From Acidobacteriota bacterium (GTDB lineage: Bacteria; Acidobacteriota; Thermoanaerobaculia; Gp7-AA8): a stretch of DNA of 32,257 nucleotides. Both the position numbers and the translations under genes were made by a program. A model generated the notes under the pieces. The model did no database searches. It saw nothing but the letters and a program-made list of their open reading frames with translations, and was not told where the DNA came from. Shown piece by piece: positions 1-9,941 of this stretch. Positions within the stretch are counted from its first letter, which is position 1. Every line of letters begins with the position of its first letter. Location: positions 1 to 32,257 of the forward strand of contig JAFAVZ010000250.1 of the NCBI GenBank assembly GCA_019242175.1, given 5' to 3'.

Positions 1-64
1 AAAAGCGGATGAACTCGTCGCGCCTGCCCGGCTTGATGCGGTACCGCCGAACCTCTACGATCAT
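1..64 (-). CDS. NIPSNAP-like protein, N-terminal fragment (runs off the window)
   Basis: Read on the minus strand from the ATG at 64, the first 21 codons give MIVEVRRYRIKPGRRDEFIR and one more residue, then the gene leaves the window. The pattern 'M-I-V-E-x-R-x-Y-x-[IL]-K-P-G' followed by a short helix is typical of the start of NIPSNAP / dimeric alpha-beta barrel proteins; this is family recognition from a short stretch only. The start codons of this gene and of the HxlR-like regulator lie 22 bases apart in divergent orientation, a common arrangement for an HxlR regulator and its target. A GAGG sits three bases upstream of the ATG, which is closer than usual. Function and full length cannot be judged from here. 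Confidence 0.5.
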   Translation of the reverse strand, partial: MIVEVRRYRIKPGRRDEFIRF

Positions 65-86
65 GCGCCTCAAGGTAATCGCAAAC

Positions 87-459
87 ATGAGCAGCCGCCA
101 GAAGGCACCTCGAGGTAACCCCGTCTCCGGGTGTCCGCTTACCGCGGCGCTCGCGGCGATCGGCGGGAAGTGGAAGCTGATCGTCGTCTACTGGCTCGCC
201 GCTTCGCCGCAGCACTTCGCCGCACTGCGCAACGCGATCCCCGGCATCTCGGAGAAGGTGCTGACGCAGCAGCAGCGCGAGCTGATCGCGGACGGCTCGT
301 GCGGCGCGACGCGAAAGGCGCGGTACCGGCTCCGGTCGTGTATTCGCTGACGAGTATGGCCGGTCGCTCCCGCCGCTCGTCGAGCTGGTCCGCGTTTGGG
401 GACACGGTCACATCGCGCAGCTCAAAGCGATCCGAGGAACTGCCGCACCGGCGGCGTGA
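87..459 (+). pseudogene. HxlR-family transcriptional regulator, broken by two frameshifts
   Basis: HxlR regulators are small winged-helix DNA-binding proteins. The N-terminal part (from about 87; an in-frame ATG also lies at 63) contains the family signature CPLTAALAAIGGKWKLIVVY followed by an ISEKVLTQQ recognition-helix region. At about 296 the frame is lost. The wing continues as LVRRDAKGAVPAPVVYSLT in the -1 frame up to about 349, then as DEYGRSLPPLVELVRVWG in a third frame ending at the TGA at 457-459. Both breaks are explained by loss of one base (GGC-CTC read as GGCTC; GAC-CGAG read as GACGAG). The last 38 bases overlap the 3' end of metX in convergent orientation. Either a decayed gene or two assembly deletions; neighbouring genes are intact, so decay is somewhat favoured. 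It is divergent from the NIPSNAP-like gene, its likely former target. Confidence 0.75.
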
Positions 460-1513
460 TCAGGTCGTAGTCGATGAGGAACGTGTCGTGGCCGTTCGTC
501 GATGCGATCGGCTCGTGGCGCACGTCCACGCCGTTCGTGCGCATCGCAGTCTCGATCCGTTCCGCCTCTTCGACGGGAAACAGCCAGTCGGTGTCGAACG
601 AGATCAGCAGCGACTTGCCGCGCCACTTCGCGAACGCCTCTTCGAGCGTGCCGAATTGTTCCGCGAGATCCATCTCGTCCATGCCCGCCTGCACGCGGAT
701 GTACGAGTTCGCGTCGTACAAACCGGCGAACTTGCGCCCCTGATGCTCGAAATACGAATCGATCTCGAACTGCCGCGTCGTCCCGCGTCGCCGGCGTCCG
801 AACTTCCGTTGCAGAGCCTCGGCGGACAGGTACGTCATGTGCCCGACCATGCGCGCGACCTGCAGGCCGCGCAGCGGCTCGGGATCTTCGTAGTAGTCGC
901 CGCCGCGGAACCGTGCGTCGCTCTCGATGATCTTCCGCCCGATGATGTGCCACGCGATGCCCTGCACCGGAACGGCGCAGCCGGTGGCCATCGCGATGAT
1001 CGAGTCCATGAGCTCGGGATAAAGCGCGGCCCACATCAGCACCTGCATTCCGCCGAGGGAGCCGCCGGCGATCGAACGGAGATGCGTGATGCCGAGGCGG
1101 TCGAGCAGGAGCTTCTGGGAGTGGACCATGTCTTCGATCGTCGGCCACGGATAGCGCGAGCCGTACGGCTTGCCGGTGGCGGGATCGATCGAGTGCGGCG
1201 CGGTCGTACCGAACGGCGAGCCGGGAAGGTTCGCGCAGATGACGAAGTACTTGTCGAGATCGATGCCTTTGCCGTAGCCGATCAGGCCATCCCACCAGCC
1301 GGGCTTCTCGTCGCCTTCGGAGTAACGGCCGGCGGCGTGCGCGCTCGCGGAGAGCGCGTGGCAGACGAGGATCGCATTCGACTTGTCGGCGTTCAGCTCC
1401 CCGAACGTCTCGTACGCGATGCGGAACGGCGCGATCGTCTCGCCGTGCGAGAAGCGGAAGCCCTCCTCGAGCACGAGCTCTTTCGGCGGCGCCGCGATGA
1501 ATGAATCCTGCAT
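422..1513 (-). CDS. metX: Homoserine O-acetyltransferase (MetX family)
   Basis: Alpha/beta-hydrolase-fold acyltransferase of 363 residues, the usual MetX length. It transfers an acetyl group from acetyl-CoA to the hydroxyl of L-homoserine in the cytoplasm, the entry step of direct-sulfhydrylation or trans-sulfuration methionine synthesis. The nucleophile elbow AGGSLGGMQ puts the catalytic serine at about residue 152. The remaining triad residues fit Asp309 (SFDTDWLFP) and His342 (NGHDTFL). The segment PATGKPYGSRYP...TIEDMV is the conserved stretch before the elbow. Family members also include succinyl- and serine-specific enzymes, so the acyl donor and acceptor are inferred. The ATG at 1513 has no good Shine-Dalgarno; a TATGCT box lies nine bases upstream, suggesting a very short leader. 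No other methionine gene is present. It follows the DNA ligase gene on the same strand but is separated from it by palindrome copy A. Confidence 0.93.
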   Translation of the reverse strand: MQDSFIAAPPKELVLEEGFRFSHGETIAPFRIAYETFGELNADKSNAILVCHALSASAHAAGRYSEGDEKPGWWDGLIGYGKGIDLDKYFVICANLPGSPFGTTAPHSIDPATGKPYGSRYPWPTIEDMVHSQKLLLDRLGITHLRSIAGGSLGGMQVLMWAALYPELMDSIIAMATGCAVPVQGIAWHIIGRKIIESDARFRGGDYYEDPEPLRGLQVARMVGHMTYLSAEALQRKFGRRRRGTTRQFEIDSYFEHQGRKFAGLYDANSYIRVQAGMDEMDLAEQFGTLEEAFAKWRGKSLLISFDTDWLFPVEEAERIETAMRTNGVDVRHEPIASTNGHDTFLIDYDLITPPVRQFLGSL

Positions 1514-1522
1514 CGAGCGCGG

Positions 1523-1528
1523 AGCATA
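1523..1528 (-). promoter_or_regulatory. Possible -10 element before metX
   Basis: On the minus strand the sequence reads TATGCT, nine bases before the metX ATG and just after the end of palindrome copy A. With a start site six to eight bases downstream the transcript would have almost no leader. No convincing -35 box is visible, so this is a weak call. Confidence 0.3.
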
Positions 1529-1530
1529 CC

Positions 1531-1622
1531 TGTCATCCTGAGCGAAGCGAAGGATCTCCTGACGCTGGCGCGTAGCGCACGTGCCGGGAGATCCTTCGGC
1601 GTCTGCGCGCCTCAGGATGACA
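1531..1622. repeat. Dispersed palindrome, copy A (short arm / long arm)
   Basis: Imperfect inverted repeat with outer arms TGTCATCCTGAG and CTCAGGATGACA and an inner stem GGATCTCC / GGAGATCC. The left arm is the short form (GAGCGAAGCGAAGGATC) and the right arm the long form (GATCCTTCGGCGTCTGCGCG). The same element recurs at 5847, 16228, 16331 and 17782. It lies between the ligase gene and metX, both on the minus strand. Confidence 0.92.
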
Positions 1623-1663
1623 CGTTCTCATTCGCCGTCTGCGCGACGTGCGATGACACCTTC

Positions 1664-1681
<18 letters not shown>
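1616..1681. repeat. Tandem direct duplication spanning the ligase stop codon (36-bp period)
   Basis: Bases 1616-1645 and 1652-1681 match at 27 of 30 positions (each begins GATGACAC, then TTCTCATTCGCC). The second copy holds the last codons and the stop of the DNA ligase gene. The first begins inside the right end of palindrome copy A. Consistent with a duplication of the gene end when the palindrome arrived or expanded. Confidence 0.7.
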
Positions 1682-4261
<2,580 letters not shown>

Positions 4262-4276
4262 AATAACCGCCTCTCC

Positions 4277-5221
4277 ATGAAAAAGCTCGTCATCGACATC
4301 GAGACGGTCGGCATCCCCTGGGAAGAGCACGATCCGTACGTTCGCGAGTACCTGATGAAGGGACTCAGCGAAGGTGACGCAGAAGAGACGCGGCGCGCGG
4401 GCGGCCTCTCGCCGTTCCGCGGCCGCATCGTCACGATCGGCGTCATCAACATCGAAGACGGGCGTTCCTGTGCGTTGTACGTAGTGCCGGGCCAGACCGA
4501 CGTCCGCATGGAAAAGGTCGGCCCGCGCACGTACATCTCCGGAACCGAGAAGCAGATCCTGGTGAAGTTCTGGGACTTCTTCGACAGCGACTCCCGCTTC
4601 ATATCCTTCAACGGCCGCCAGTTCGACGGCCCGTTCCTCATGATCCGGTCCGCCATCAACGGCGTGATCCCGAAGCGCGATCTCGTCGGCTATCGCTACG
4701 GCTTCCATCCGAACTGCGATCTGCGCGAGGCGCTCAACTTCTTCGGCACCACGAACAACCGCCAGTTCAAGTTCAACCTCGATCTCGCGTGCAAGGCCTT
4801 CGGCGTCGAGACGTCGAAAGGCGAGGGGCTCGACGGCCGTTCGGTCGAGACGTGGTTTCGCGCCGGGAAGCATCGCGAGATTGCCGACTATTGCCTCGAT
4901 GACGTCCGCGCCACGGCCGAGCTGTACGAGAAGCTGGCGGCGACGGTCCTGTCGTTCAACAAGGAGTTCCGCGAGGCCGAGGATCGCGCGGCGCGGATGG
5001 CGGCGACGAAGACGCTGATCGTCCCCAGCACCGAGGCGACGTTCATGGAGTCGGTGGAACAGACTTCGCTCGCGCTCACCGCGTCGTTGGAAATGGAGTT
5101 GGATGCAACGTCGGCCGACGTCGTCGGTACGGCGAAACATCAGGCCGCAGTTTTGGAGAAGCTCGTCTCGTCTTTGGCTCCCGACGAAGAACACATTCCT
5201 GAACAGATCCCGATGCTATGA
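4277..5221 (+). CDS. Predicted 3'-5' exonuclease, PolB-like DEDDy family
   Basis: A 314-residue DnaQ-fold exonuclease resembling the 'predicted 3'-5' exonuclease related to the PolB exonuclease domain' family. Motif I is LVIDIETVG (Asp7, Glu9), motif II is SFNGRQFDGPFL (Asp117), and motif III is YCLDDVRATAELY (Tyr205 and Asp209, the Y-x3-D pattern of DEDDy nucleases). All four metal-binding acids and the tyrosine are present, so an active nuclease on DNA or RNA is expected. After about residue 225 a roughly 90-residue tail carries no recognisable domain and looks partly helical. It lies 15 bases after mdh and overlaps the next gene by four bases (ATGA), implying translational coupling. The substrate and cellular role are unknown. 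Confidence 0.85.
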   Translation: MKKLVIDIETVGIPWEEHDPYVREYLMKGLSEGDAEETRRAGGLSPFRGRIVTIGVINIEDGRSCALYVVPGQTDVRMEKVGPRTYISGTEKQILVKFWDFFDSDSRFISFNGRQFDGPFLMIRSAINGVIPKRDLVGYRYGFHPNCDLREALNFFGTTNNRQFKFNLDLACKAFGVETSKGEGLDGRSVETWFRAGKHREIADYCLDDVRATAELYEKLAATVLSFNKEFREAEDRAARMAATKTLIVPSTEATFMESVEQTSLALTASLEMELDATSADVVGTAKHQAAVLEKLVSSLAPDEEHIPEQIPML

Positions 5222-5844
5222 CCCTCCGTCGCTCGCTCGCCGTTCTCTTTCTTCTGGTCGCCACTACGGCGACCGCGCAGAACCGGTTCGTGAATCGCGA
5301 TCTGAATTTCTCGCTCGCGACACCCGCGCCAGGGTGGAAGTGGGAGCGGCTCTCGACCGCTGCCGGCGTGTGGCTCGTGACGGGGTCTCACGGCGAACGC
5401 TTCACCGTGACGGTGTCGCAGCCGGGGCAGATGATCATCGACGATCAGTGGATGATGGGGATGATGCGCTCGGTCCAGCGCGACGCACTTGCGCGCACGG
5501 AGACGATCGAGAACTTCCGCTTCGTGCGTCGCACGGCGCCGGTCTATCCCTCGTTCAGCTACGAGTACGAGCGCGTGGCGGCAGACGGGAAACGTTCGTA
5601 CGTCGATGGCTACGTCGCCGCCGTCGGCCGCGTGTACGCGCTGCAGTACGCGTCGACGGAACGCGGCGCGATGCCGCAGTTCCAGACGTTCATCGAGTCG
5701 TTCCAGGTCGCAGACAAGTTCGAGTCGCTGCGCGCGGGCCGCGCCGGCGGCGCCGCCACCGGCGCGATCCAGGGAATGATGTCCGCGATGGCCGCGCCGA
5801 TCGGCCGCACCGTCGCGCCGAACAGCGAAGTGATCGTGCACTGA
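5218..5844 (+). CDS. Exported protein of unknown function
   Basis: A 208-residue protein. Residues 1-20 form a clear signal peptide (basic MTLRR, hydrophobic LAVLFLLVATTA, then ATA-Q as a likely signal peptidase I site). The mature part begins NRFVNRDLNFSLATPAPGWKW. This 'short beta strand, P-x-x-G-W' opening is shared by PsbP-like and other small beta-rich secreted domains; the resemblance is weak and I make no functional claim. Near the end is a small-residue-rich stretch (about 175-195, AGGAATGAIQGMMSAMAAP) that could be a flexible or membrane-associating segment. The ATG overlaps the stop of the exonuclease gene, so the two are probably co-expressed although one product is cytoplasmic and the other exported. 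Palindrome copy B begins two bases after its stop. Confidence 0.75.
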   Translation: MTLRRSLAVLFLLVATTATAQNRFVNRDLNFSLATPAPGWKWERLSTAAGVWLVTGSHGERFTVTVSQPGQMIIDDQWMMGMMRSVQRDALARTETIENFRFVRRTAPVYPSFSYEYERVAADGKRSYVDGYVAAVGRVYALQYASTERGAMPQFQTFIESFQVADKFESLRAGRAGGAATGAIQGMMSAMAAPIGRTVAPNSEVIVH

Positions 5845-5846
5845 GC

Positions 5847-5945
5847 TGTCATCCTGAGTCGCGTAGACGACGAAGGATCTCCCGGCTTGGACGCTCATCG
5901 CCCGCATCAGGAGATCCTTCGCCCTCTGCGGGGCTCAGGATGACA
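5847..5945. repeat. Dispersed palindrome, copy B (long arm / long arm)
   Basis: Outer arms TGTCATCCTGAG and CTCAGGATGACA with inner stem GGATCTCC / GGAGATCC. The left arm is the long form (GAGTCGCGTAGACGACGAAGG), and the right arm is also long, with CCCTCTGCGGGG in its variable part. It fills the gap between convergent genes: two bases after the stop of the exported protein and three bases from the stop of the CHAT gene. It may act as a bidirectional 3'-end structure. Confidence 0.92.
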
Positions 5946-5948
5946 CCG

Positions 5949-8108
5949 CTATCTTCCGATCACCACAAATCCTGCCCAGTAGAACGGATGCGCGTACCGT
6001 GTCTCGCGCATGAGCGCGAGCTGCGCTTCGCGTAACGCATCGGCCGGCGCGCGGCCGCGTTGCACGAGATTGCGGTGGAACGCCACGACGATGCGTCGCG
6101 CGCTGCCGGACTCGATCTTCCACTCCGTCGCGACGACTGTCGGGCAGCCGGCGAGGAAGAGCGCCCACGTCATCCCGACGAGCCCTTCCCCGGGTGCGAT
6201 GCGTCCCGTCGCCGTCTCGCAAGCGGACAGCACGACGAGGCTCGCGGTGAGATGCATCTCCATTAGCTCGCGCGCGGTGAGCTTGCCGTCGCGCAACAGG
6301 AGATGCGATTCCAGCGGCGCCGCGTCTTCGAAGATGCCGTGCGCGGCGATGTGGATGACGTCCGCTTCGCCGAGGTGTGCCTTCACTTCGCGCTCGGTCG
6401 CTTCGTCGCGCAACGTCGCGCGCGGATACAGCGCTCCAACCTCGGCCAGCTCGAGGCCGGAGTCGGGGAGGTGGCCGGCGGCGAAGAGCGAGCGATAGCG
6501 AGCGTTGGCGGCGCCGAGGCGGAGGGAGGGGGAGAGGGTGATGGCGGTGGTCTCGACGAGGTAGCGATCGTGGGCATCGATGAGCGCCGCGAACGGGACA
6601 CGCCATAGCTCGCGATCGGGAACGACGATCAGGCGTTGCGTCGGCGGCAACGCGAGCGGCGCGATGAGCAGGTCGTGCAGCTGCCGCGCGGTCGTGCGAA
6701 ACGCGAGATTGCGTTCCGCGAGCTCGCGCGCGAAGCGGTTTGCGAGCGCGGCGACGGCGGCTGGTGTCGCATCGATCGTCACGATGCGCAATTGCGGGAG
6801 CACGAATGCGAACACCTTCGACTCCGTGATCGCGAACTCCACCGCCGGTCCGTCGGGCAACGCGCCGGAGGGAACGACATCGCGCAACGCGCGTGCCTTC
6901 GCCCGTTCCGCGACCTCCAACGCCGCGGCCGCGTCACCGCGTGCCGCGTGCAGCTCGATGAGCTGCAGATATGGATACACCTCGCCCTCGAAGAACAGCT
7001 GCCGCGATTCCCGCCCGCCCGCCACCCGCGTCCGCGTTCGTTCGATCGCCTCGACCGCATCCCCGAATGCCGTGCGCGCCGCGGCTTCGTCGCCCAGCTC
7101 GCGATACGCGGCGCCCGCGAGCGATCGCGCCTGCGCGAACGTATCCAGCTGCCCCGCCCCGGCGGCCCGTTCCGCCGCCTCGGTCGCGAGGCGTGCGGCG
7201 TCGCGAGCGCGCCCTTCCGCGCGGCGCAGCTTCGCGCGATACGCGAGCACGACCGGCAGCGATCCGGCGTCCCCCTTCGTCTCGACGATCTTCTGGCTCG
7301 CATCGAAGTCGCGCGCCGCGCCGCGGAGATCGCCGCGTGCGAGCCGCAGATCGCCTTCGCGCAGTAGCACCGTCGCGCGCAGCAGGTCGTCGCGCGCGGA
7401 TGCATCGCGCGCCTGCTCGAGCACGCGCAACGCATCGGCGTTTTGCCCGAGCGCACGTTGTGCCTCGGAGATCGAGAGCAGCGTGCGCGCGGCGGCCGGC
7501 GATCGCAAACGCTGTTCGATGGCGAGCGCGCGACGCAGATGCGGCAACGCACGCGCAGGCTCGTTCTGCAACGCGAGCGTGAAGCCAATGTTGTGCTCCG
7601 CGGCGAGGATGCCGTCGCGATCCTTCGCCTTCTCGCTCGTCCGCAATGCGCGTTCGTACGCCGCGATCGCCCCGGCGAAGTCGGTCTCGCTCTGCGCGAC
7701 GTTGCCGAGGTTGTTCAGCAAGCGCGCGGTGAGCTTCGCGTCGCGGAAGGGGAGGGCGAGACCGCGTTGGTACTCGCCGCGCGCGCGGCGGCCGTCGGCG
7801 AACAGGTCGAAGTAGATGCGCCCGAGGTCGTTGTGCGCGCGAGCGCGGAGCGCGGGATCGTCGATGCGTTCGGCGAGGAACAAAGCCTCCGACGTGTACG
7901 AAAGCGCCGCATCGGGATCGCCGCGCATGCGGGCGACGATGCCGAGCACGTCGAGCGCCGCGGAACGCGCGCGCAGGTCTTCGCACTCGATCGACTCCGC
8001 GTGTACGCGTTGCGCGATCGCCGCGGCTTCATCGAGGCGCAACTCGTTCGTGAGCGAGATCGCGCGCTCGATGTCCACGAGCGCGGCGAGCAGGAGAAGC
8101 AGCGTCAT
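5949..8108 (-). CDS. TPR-CHAT domain protein (caspase-like cysteine peptidase fold)
   Basis: A 719-residue protein. Residues about 15-400 are tandem TPR-like helices (for example ARAHNDLGRIYFDLF, LLNNLGNVAQSETDFAGA, AYRELGDEAAARTAF). Residues about 440-719 form a CHAT domain, the caspase-like peptidase fold of separase relatives. The catalytic His and Cys are present: VIHIAAHG (His590) and VLSACETATG (Cys630). The domain closes with the usual HPFYWAGFVVIG, so an active protease is expected, with the TPRs binding a partner or substrate. The ATG at 8108 overlaps the stop of the upstream zf-HC2 gene (ATGA), placing it third in a sigma / anti-sigma / CHAT operon. The N-terminus MTLLLLLAALVD is hydrophobic but lacks basic residues, so export is uncertain. 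Longer open frame upstream overlaps the zf-HC2 gene and is not coding. Confidence 0.92.
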   Translation of the reverse strand: MTLLLLLAALVDIERAISLTNELRLDEAAAIAQRVHAESIECEDLRARSAALDVLGIVARMRGDPDAALSYTSEALFLAERIDDPALRARAHNDLGRIYFDLFADGRRARGEYQRGLALPFRDAKLTARLLNNLGNVAQSETDFAGAIAAYERALRTSEKAKDRDGILAAEHNIGFTLALQNEPARALPHLRRALAIEQRLRSPAAARTLLSISEAQRALGQNADALRVLEQARDASARDDLLRATVLLREGDLRLARGDLRGAARDFDASQKIVETKGDAGSLPVVLAYRAKLRRAEGRARDAARLATEAAERAAGAGQLDTFAQARSLAGAAYRELGDEAAARTAFGDAVEAIERTRTRVAGGRESRQLFFEGEVYPYLQLIELHAARGDAAAALEVAERAKARALRDVVPSGALPDGPAVEFAITESKVFAFVLPQLRIVTIDATPAAVAALANRFARELAERNLAFRTTARQLHDLLIAPLALPPTQRLIVVPDRELWRVPFAALIDAHDRYLVETTAITLSPSLRLGAANARYRSLFAAGHLPDSGLELAEVGALYPRATLRDEATEREVKAHLGEADVIHIAAHGIFEDAAPLESHLLLRDGKLTARELMEMHLTASLVVLSACETATGRIAPGEGLVGMTWALFLAGCPTVVATEWKIESGSARRIVVAFHRNLVQRGRAPADALREAQLALMRETRYAHPFYWAGFVVIGR

Positions 8109-8932
8109 CGCGCCGCTTGTTCGAGCGTCCGCAGGAAGCGCCGGGAGTCGGCGTTGTCGACGGCGCGCAGCTCGCGCTCCGCGGCATCGAACACGCCCGC
8201 TTCCGCGTATGCGACGCCCAGCGCGAGACTCGGCCGCGCCTCGCTGCGCTCCAGCTGCGCGAGCGCATCCGCGTGCGGCTCGTCGAGCACGAGGAACCGC
8301 GCCTCGGGCGAAGGCGGCTGCGGCGCGGTCACGATGGTCGTCGGCGTCACGGCAGTCACCTGCCACAGGAACGTCCCACCGCGCGGCAACGGCGCGGGCG
8401 GCGTCCAGCGATTCGTGTCGAGCAACGGGCTGGCGACTACGCTGCGAAACTGCGTGTCGAAGACCTCGACGCGGTAACGCGCGTCCGGCACGTCGTTCCA
8501 GGTGAACGACGGGCGGTTGTTGATCACGACGGCGCCGAGCGGCGCGAGCGGTTCCGGCGCTCCGTTCACGTGCGTCCGGCCGCGCAGGGCGAGCGTCGAC
8601 GAGCGGAGGTCGAGCGCGTATTGGGGAAGGTGCAGCTCGCGCGGCGCGGGCCGCAGCGTCAGGAACAAGGCGATGGCGATGGCGGCCGCAACCGCCACCG
8701 CAGCGGCAAGCCAGGGCCAGCGGCGCGATGCGGCCGGCTTGGCGAACGACTGCAGATCGCGCAGCTCGCGGCGGCAGCGCGCGCACTCCTCGCAGTGCGA
8801 GGCGACGATCTCGCGGCTGATCGGATCGAGCGTGCCGTCGACGAAGCCGGCCAGTTCATCGAACGACGGATGAACCGCCTCGACGTTGCCGAGGCGCTCG
8901 ATGAGGTCGCGGATCTGTTCAGGATCGGGCAT
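8105..8932 (-). CDS. Membrane zf-HC2 anti-sigma-like protein with FN3-like and TPR-like outer part
   Basis: A 275-residue protein. The cytoplasmic N-terminus carries the zinc-binding anti-sigma pattern H-x3-C-x2-C (His46, Cys50, Cys53 in SHCEECARC). A single membrane helix follows (about 72-93, WPWLAAAVAVAAAIAIALFL). The outer part has a beta-rich stretch (about 135-190, with RPSFTWNDVPDARYRVEVFD and GGTFLWQVTA) that looks like an FN3/Ig-type fold. The tail (about 225-275, LALGVAYAEAGVFDAAEREL) is like a TPR pair. This is an inside-out arrangement suited to sensing in the envelope and holding a sigma factor. It lies 36 bases downstream of the sigma-like gene and overlaps the CHAT gene by four bases. 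Anti-sigma activity is inferred from domain and position. Confidence 0.85.
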   Translation of the reverse strand: MPDPEQIRDLIERLGNVEAVHPSFDELAGFVDGTLDPISREIVASHCEECARCRRELRDLQSFAKPAASRRWPWLAAAVAVAAAIAIALFLTLRPAPRELHLPQYALDLRSSTLALRGRTHVNGAPEPLAPLGAVVINNRPSFTWNDVPDARYRVEVFDTQFRSVVASPLLDTNRWTPPAPLPRGGTFLWQVTAVTPTTIVTAPQPPSPEARFLVLDEPHADALAQLERSEARPSLALGVAYAEAGVFDAAERELRAVDNADSRRFLRTLEQAAR

Positions 8933-8968
8933 TCGTTTTCTCCCAGAGACGCGTGGGCGCGGGCCGGA

Positions 8969-9841
8969 TTACCAGCGCGCCATGCGCCTCCCGAGGCGCT
9001 CGCGCGCCGCTTTGCGAAGATTGATCACCTGTTGCCGTTTGAGGTCGAAGAGTGTGCCGATGCGATCGTCGTCGAGCGGCAGATCATTCCAGATCGCCGC
9101 CAGCTCGTCTGCCGGCATCGCCAGCGCCTGCGCGATCGCCGCCACGGACGCCACATTCGTCTGGGGAAAGAGGGCGAGTGCGCTTCCGCCTGCCTCGTCG
9201 CGAAGGTTGAGCAGGAGTGCAGCGCGTTGCCGCGGCGGGAGGCCGCCGATCTCCTGCCAGAGCTTGGTCAGGAGCTCGCGGGATTCCAGCTCCTCGAGGA
9301 TGCGCGGCGCCACGCCGATCGGCTCGAGCTCGTGCACCGCCGGCTCGTGCAGCCCGACGGCGAACATCGAGACGACCGCATGGAGCACGCGCGGCCCATG
9401 GGCGAGCAACCGTTCCAGCGACGGCGCGATGCGCTCCGGATCGAGCGGGACGTCGGAGTCGGCTGTGAGCGGCGCCCGTCCGCGGGCAGCGGCGAGTCCG
9501 CAGACGAGCTCGCGCTCGTGCTCCCAGAGCGCGAAACGGGAGTCGCGTGTGACGACGTAACGGATGCGATTTGCCAGCATCGTCCGGCGCGGATGCTTCG
9601 CGCGGATGAGGTCGTCTGCCGCGTGCAGCGTCACGATCGCCACGTAGTCGGCGAAGCTCGCGATCGGCTCGTCCTCTTCGTTCGTCAGCTTCCGGACGAG
9701 CCGTAAACGCACGGCGCCGCGCACGTCCTCGACATCCGCCTCGGTCAACAACCCGCGGCGGCGCGAGAGCGTGCGGACGATCACCGGCTCGGCGTCGGCG
9801 AGGAGTTGCTCGAGGTCGCGCCGATCGTGCGACAGCGGCAT
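8969..9841 (-). CDS. RNA polymerase sigma-70-like (ECF-type) factor with an expanded C-terminal region
   Basis: A 290-residue protein from the ATG at 9841. Its N-terminal half resembles sigma region 2 (EADVEDVRGAVRLRLVRKL, then SFADYVAIVTLHAADDLIRAKHPRR, the pattern of the core-binding and -10 helices). Region 4 starts normally at LPPRQRAALLLNLRD, but a spacer of about 56 residues separates this from the final helix QQVINLRKAARERLGRR, whereas ordinary ECF factors join these parts within about 20. Between regions 2 and 4 there is also a longer linker (about 120-180). The start is uncertain: in-frame ATGs exist upstream (beyond 9942), but they would overlap the divergent receptor gene. It is first of a three-gene operon with the zf-HC2 protein and the CHAT protein. 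Confidence 0.75.
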   Translation of the reverse strand: MPLSHDRRDLEQLLADAEPVIVRTLSRRRGLLTEADVEDVRGAVRLRLVRKLTNEEDEPIASFADYVAIVTLHAADDLIRAKHPRRTMLANRIRYVVTRDSRFALWEHERELVCGLAAARGRAPLTADSDVPLDPERIAPSLERLLAHGPRVLHAVVSMFAVGLHEPAVHELEPIGVAPRILEELESRELLTKLWQEIGGLPPRQRAALLLNLRDEAGGSALALFPQTNVASVAAIAQALAMPADELAAIWNDLPLDDDRIGTLFDLKRQQVINLRKAARERLGRRMARW

Positions 9842-9941
9842 GCGCTTCGACACATTCGCATCATCCGTCGCGCGCGCCGACGAATTCAAGCGTGGTAATT
9901 CGCCCGCCGTTCGCCCGTCTCCTTCCGGCATCGGGGGAAAC
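9842..9941. promoter_or_regulatory. Divergent promoter region, sigma-like operon / TonB receptor
   Basis: A 100-base gap between divergent starts. On the minus strand TTGAAT (9887-9892) is followed after 18 bases by GATGAT, a possible sigma-70-type pair for the sigma operon. On the plus strand TAATTC followed by GCCCGCC lies about 45 bases before the receptor ATG. The receptor has GGGGGA five bases before its ATG. Shared regulation of the two operons is possible. Confidence 0.4.
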
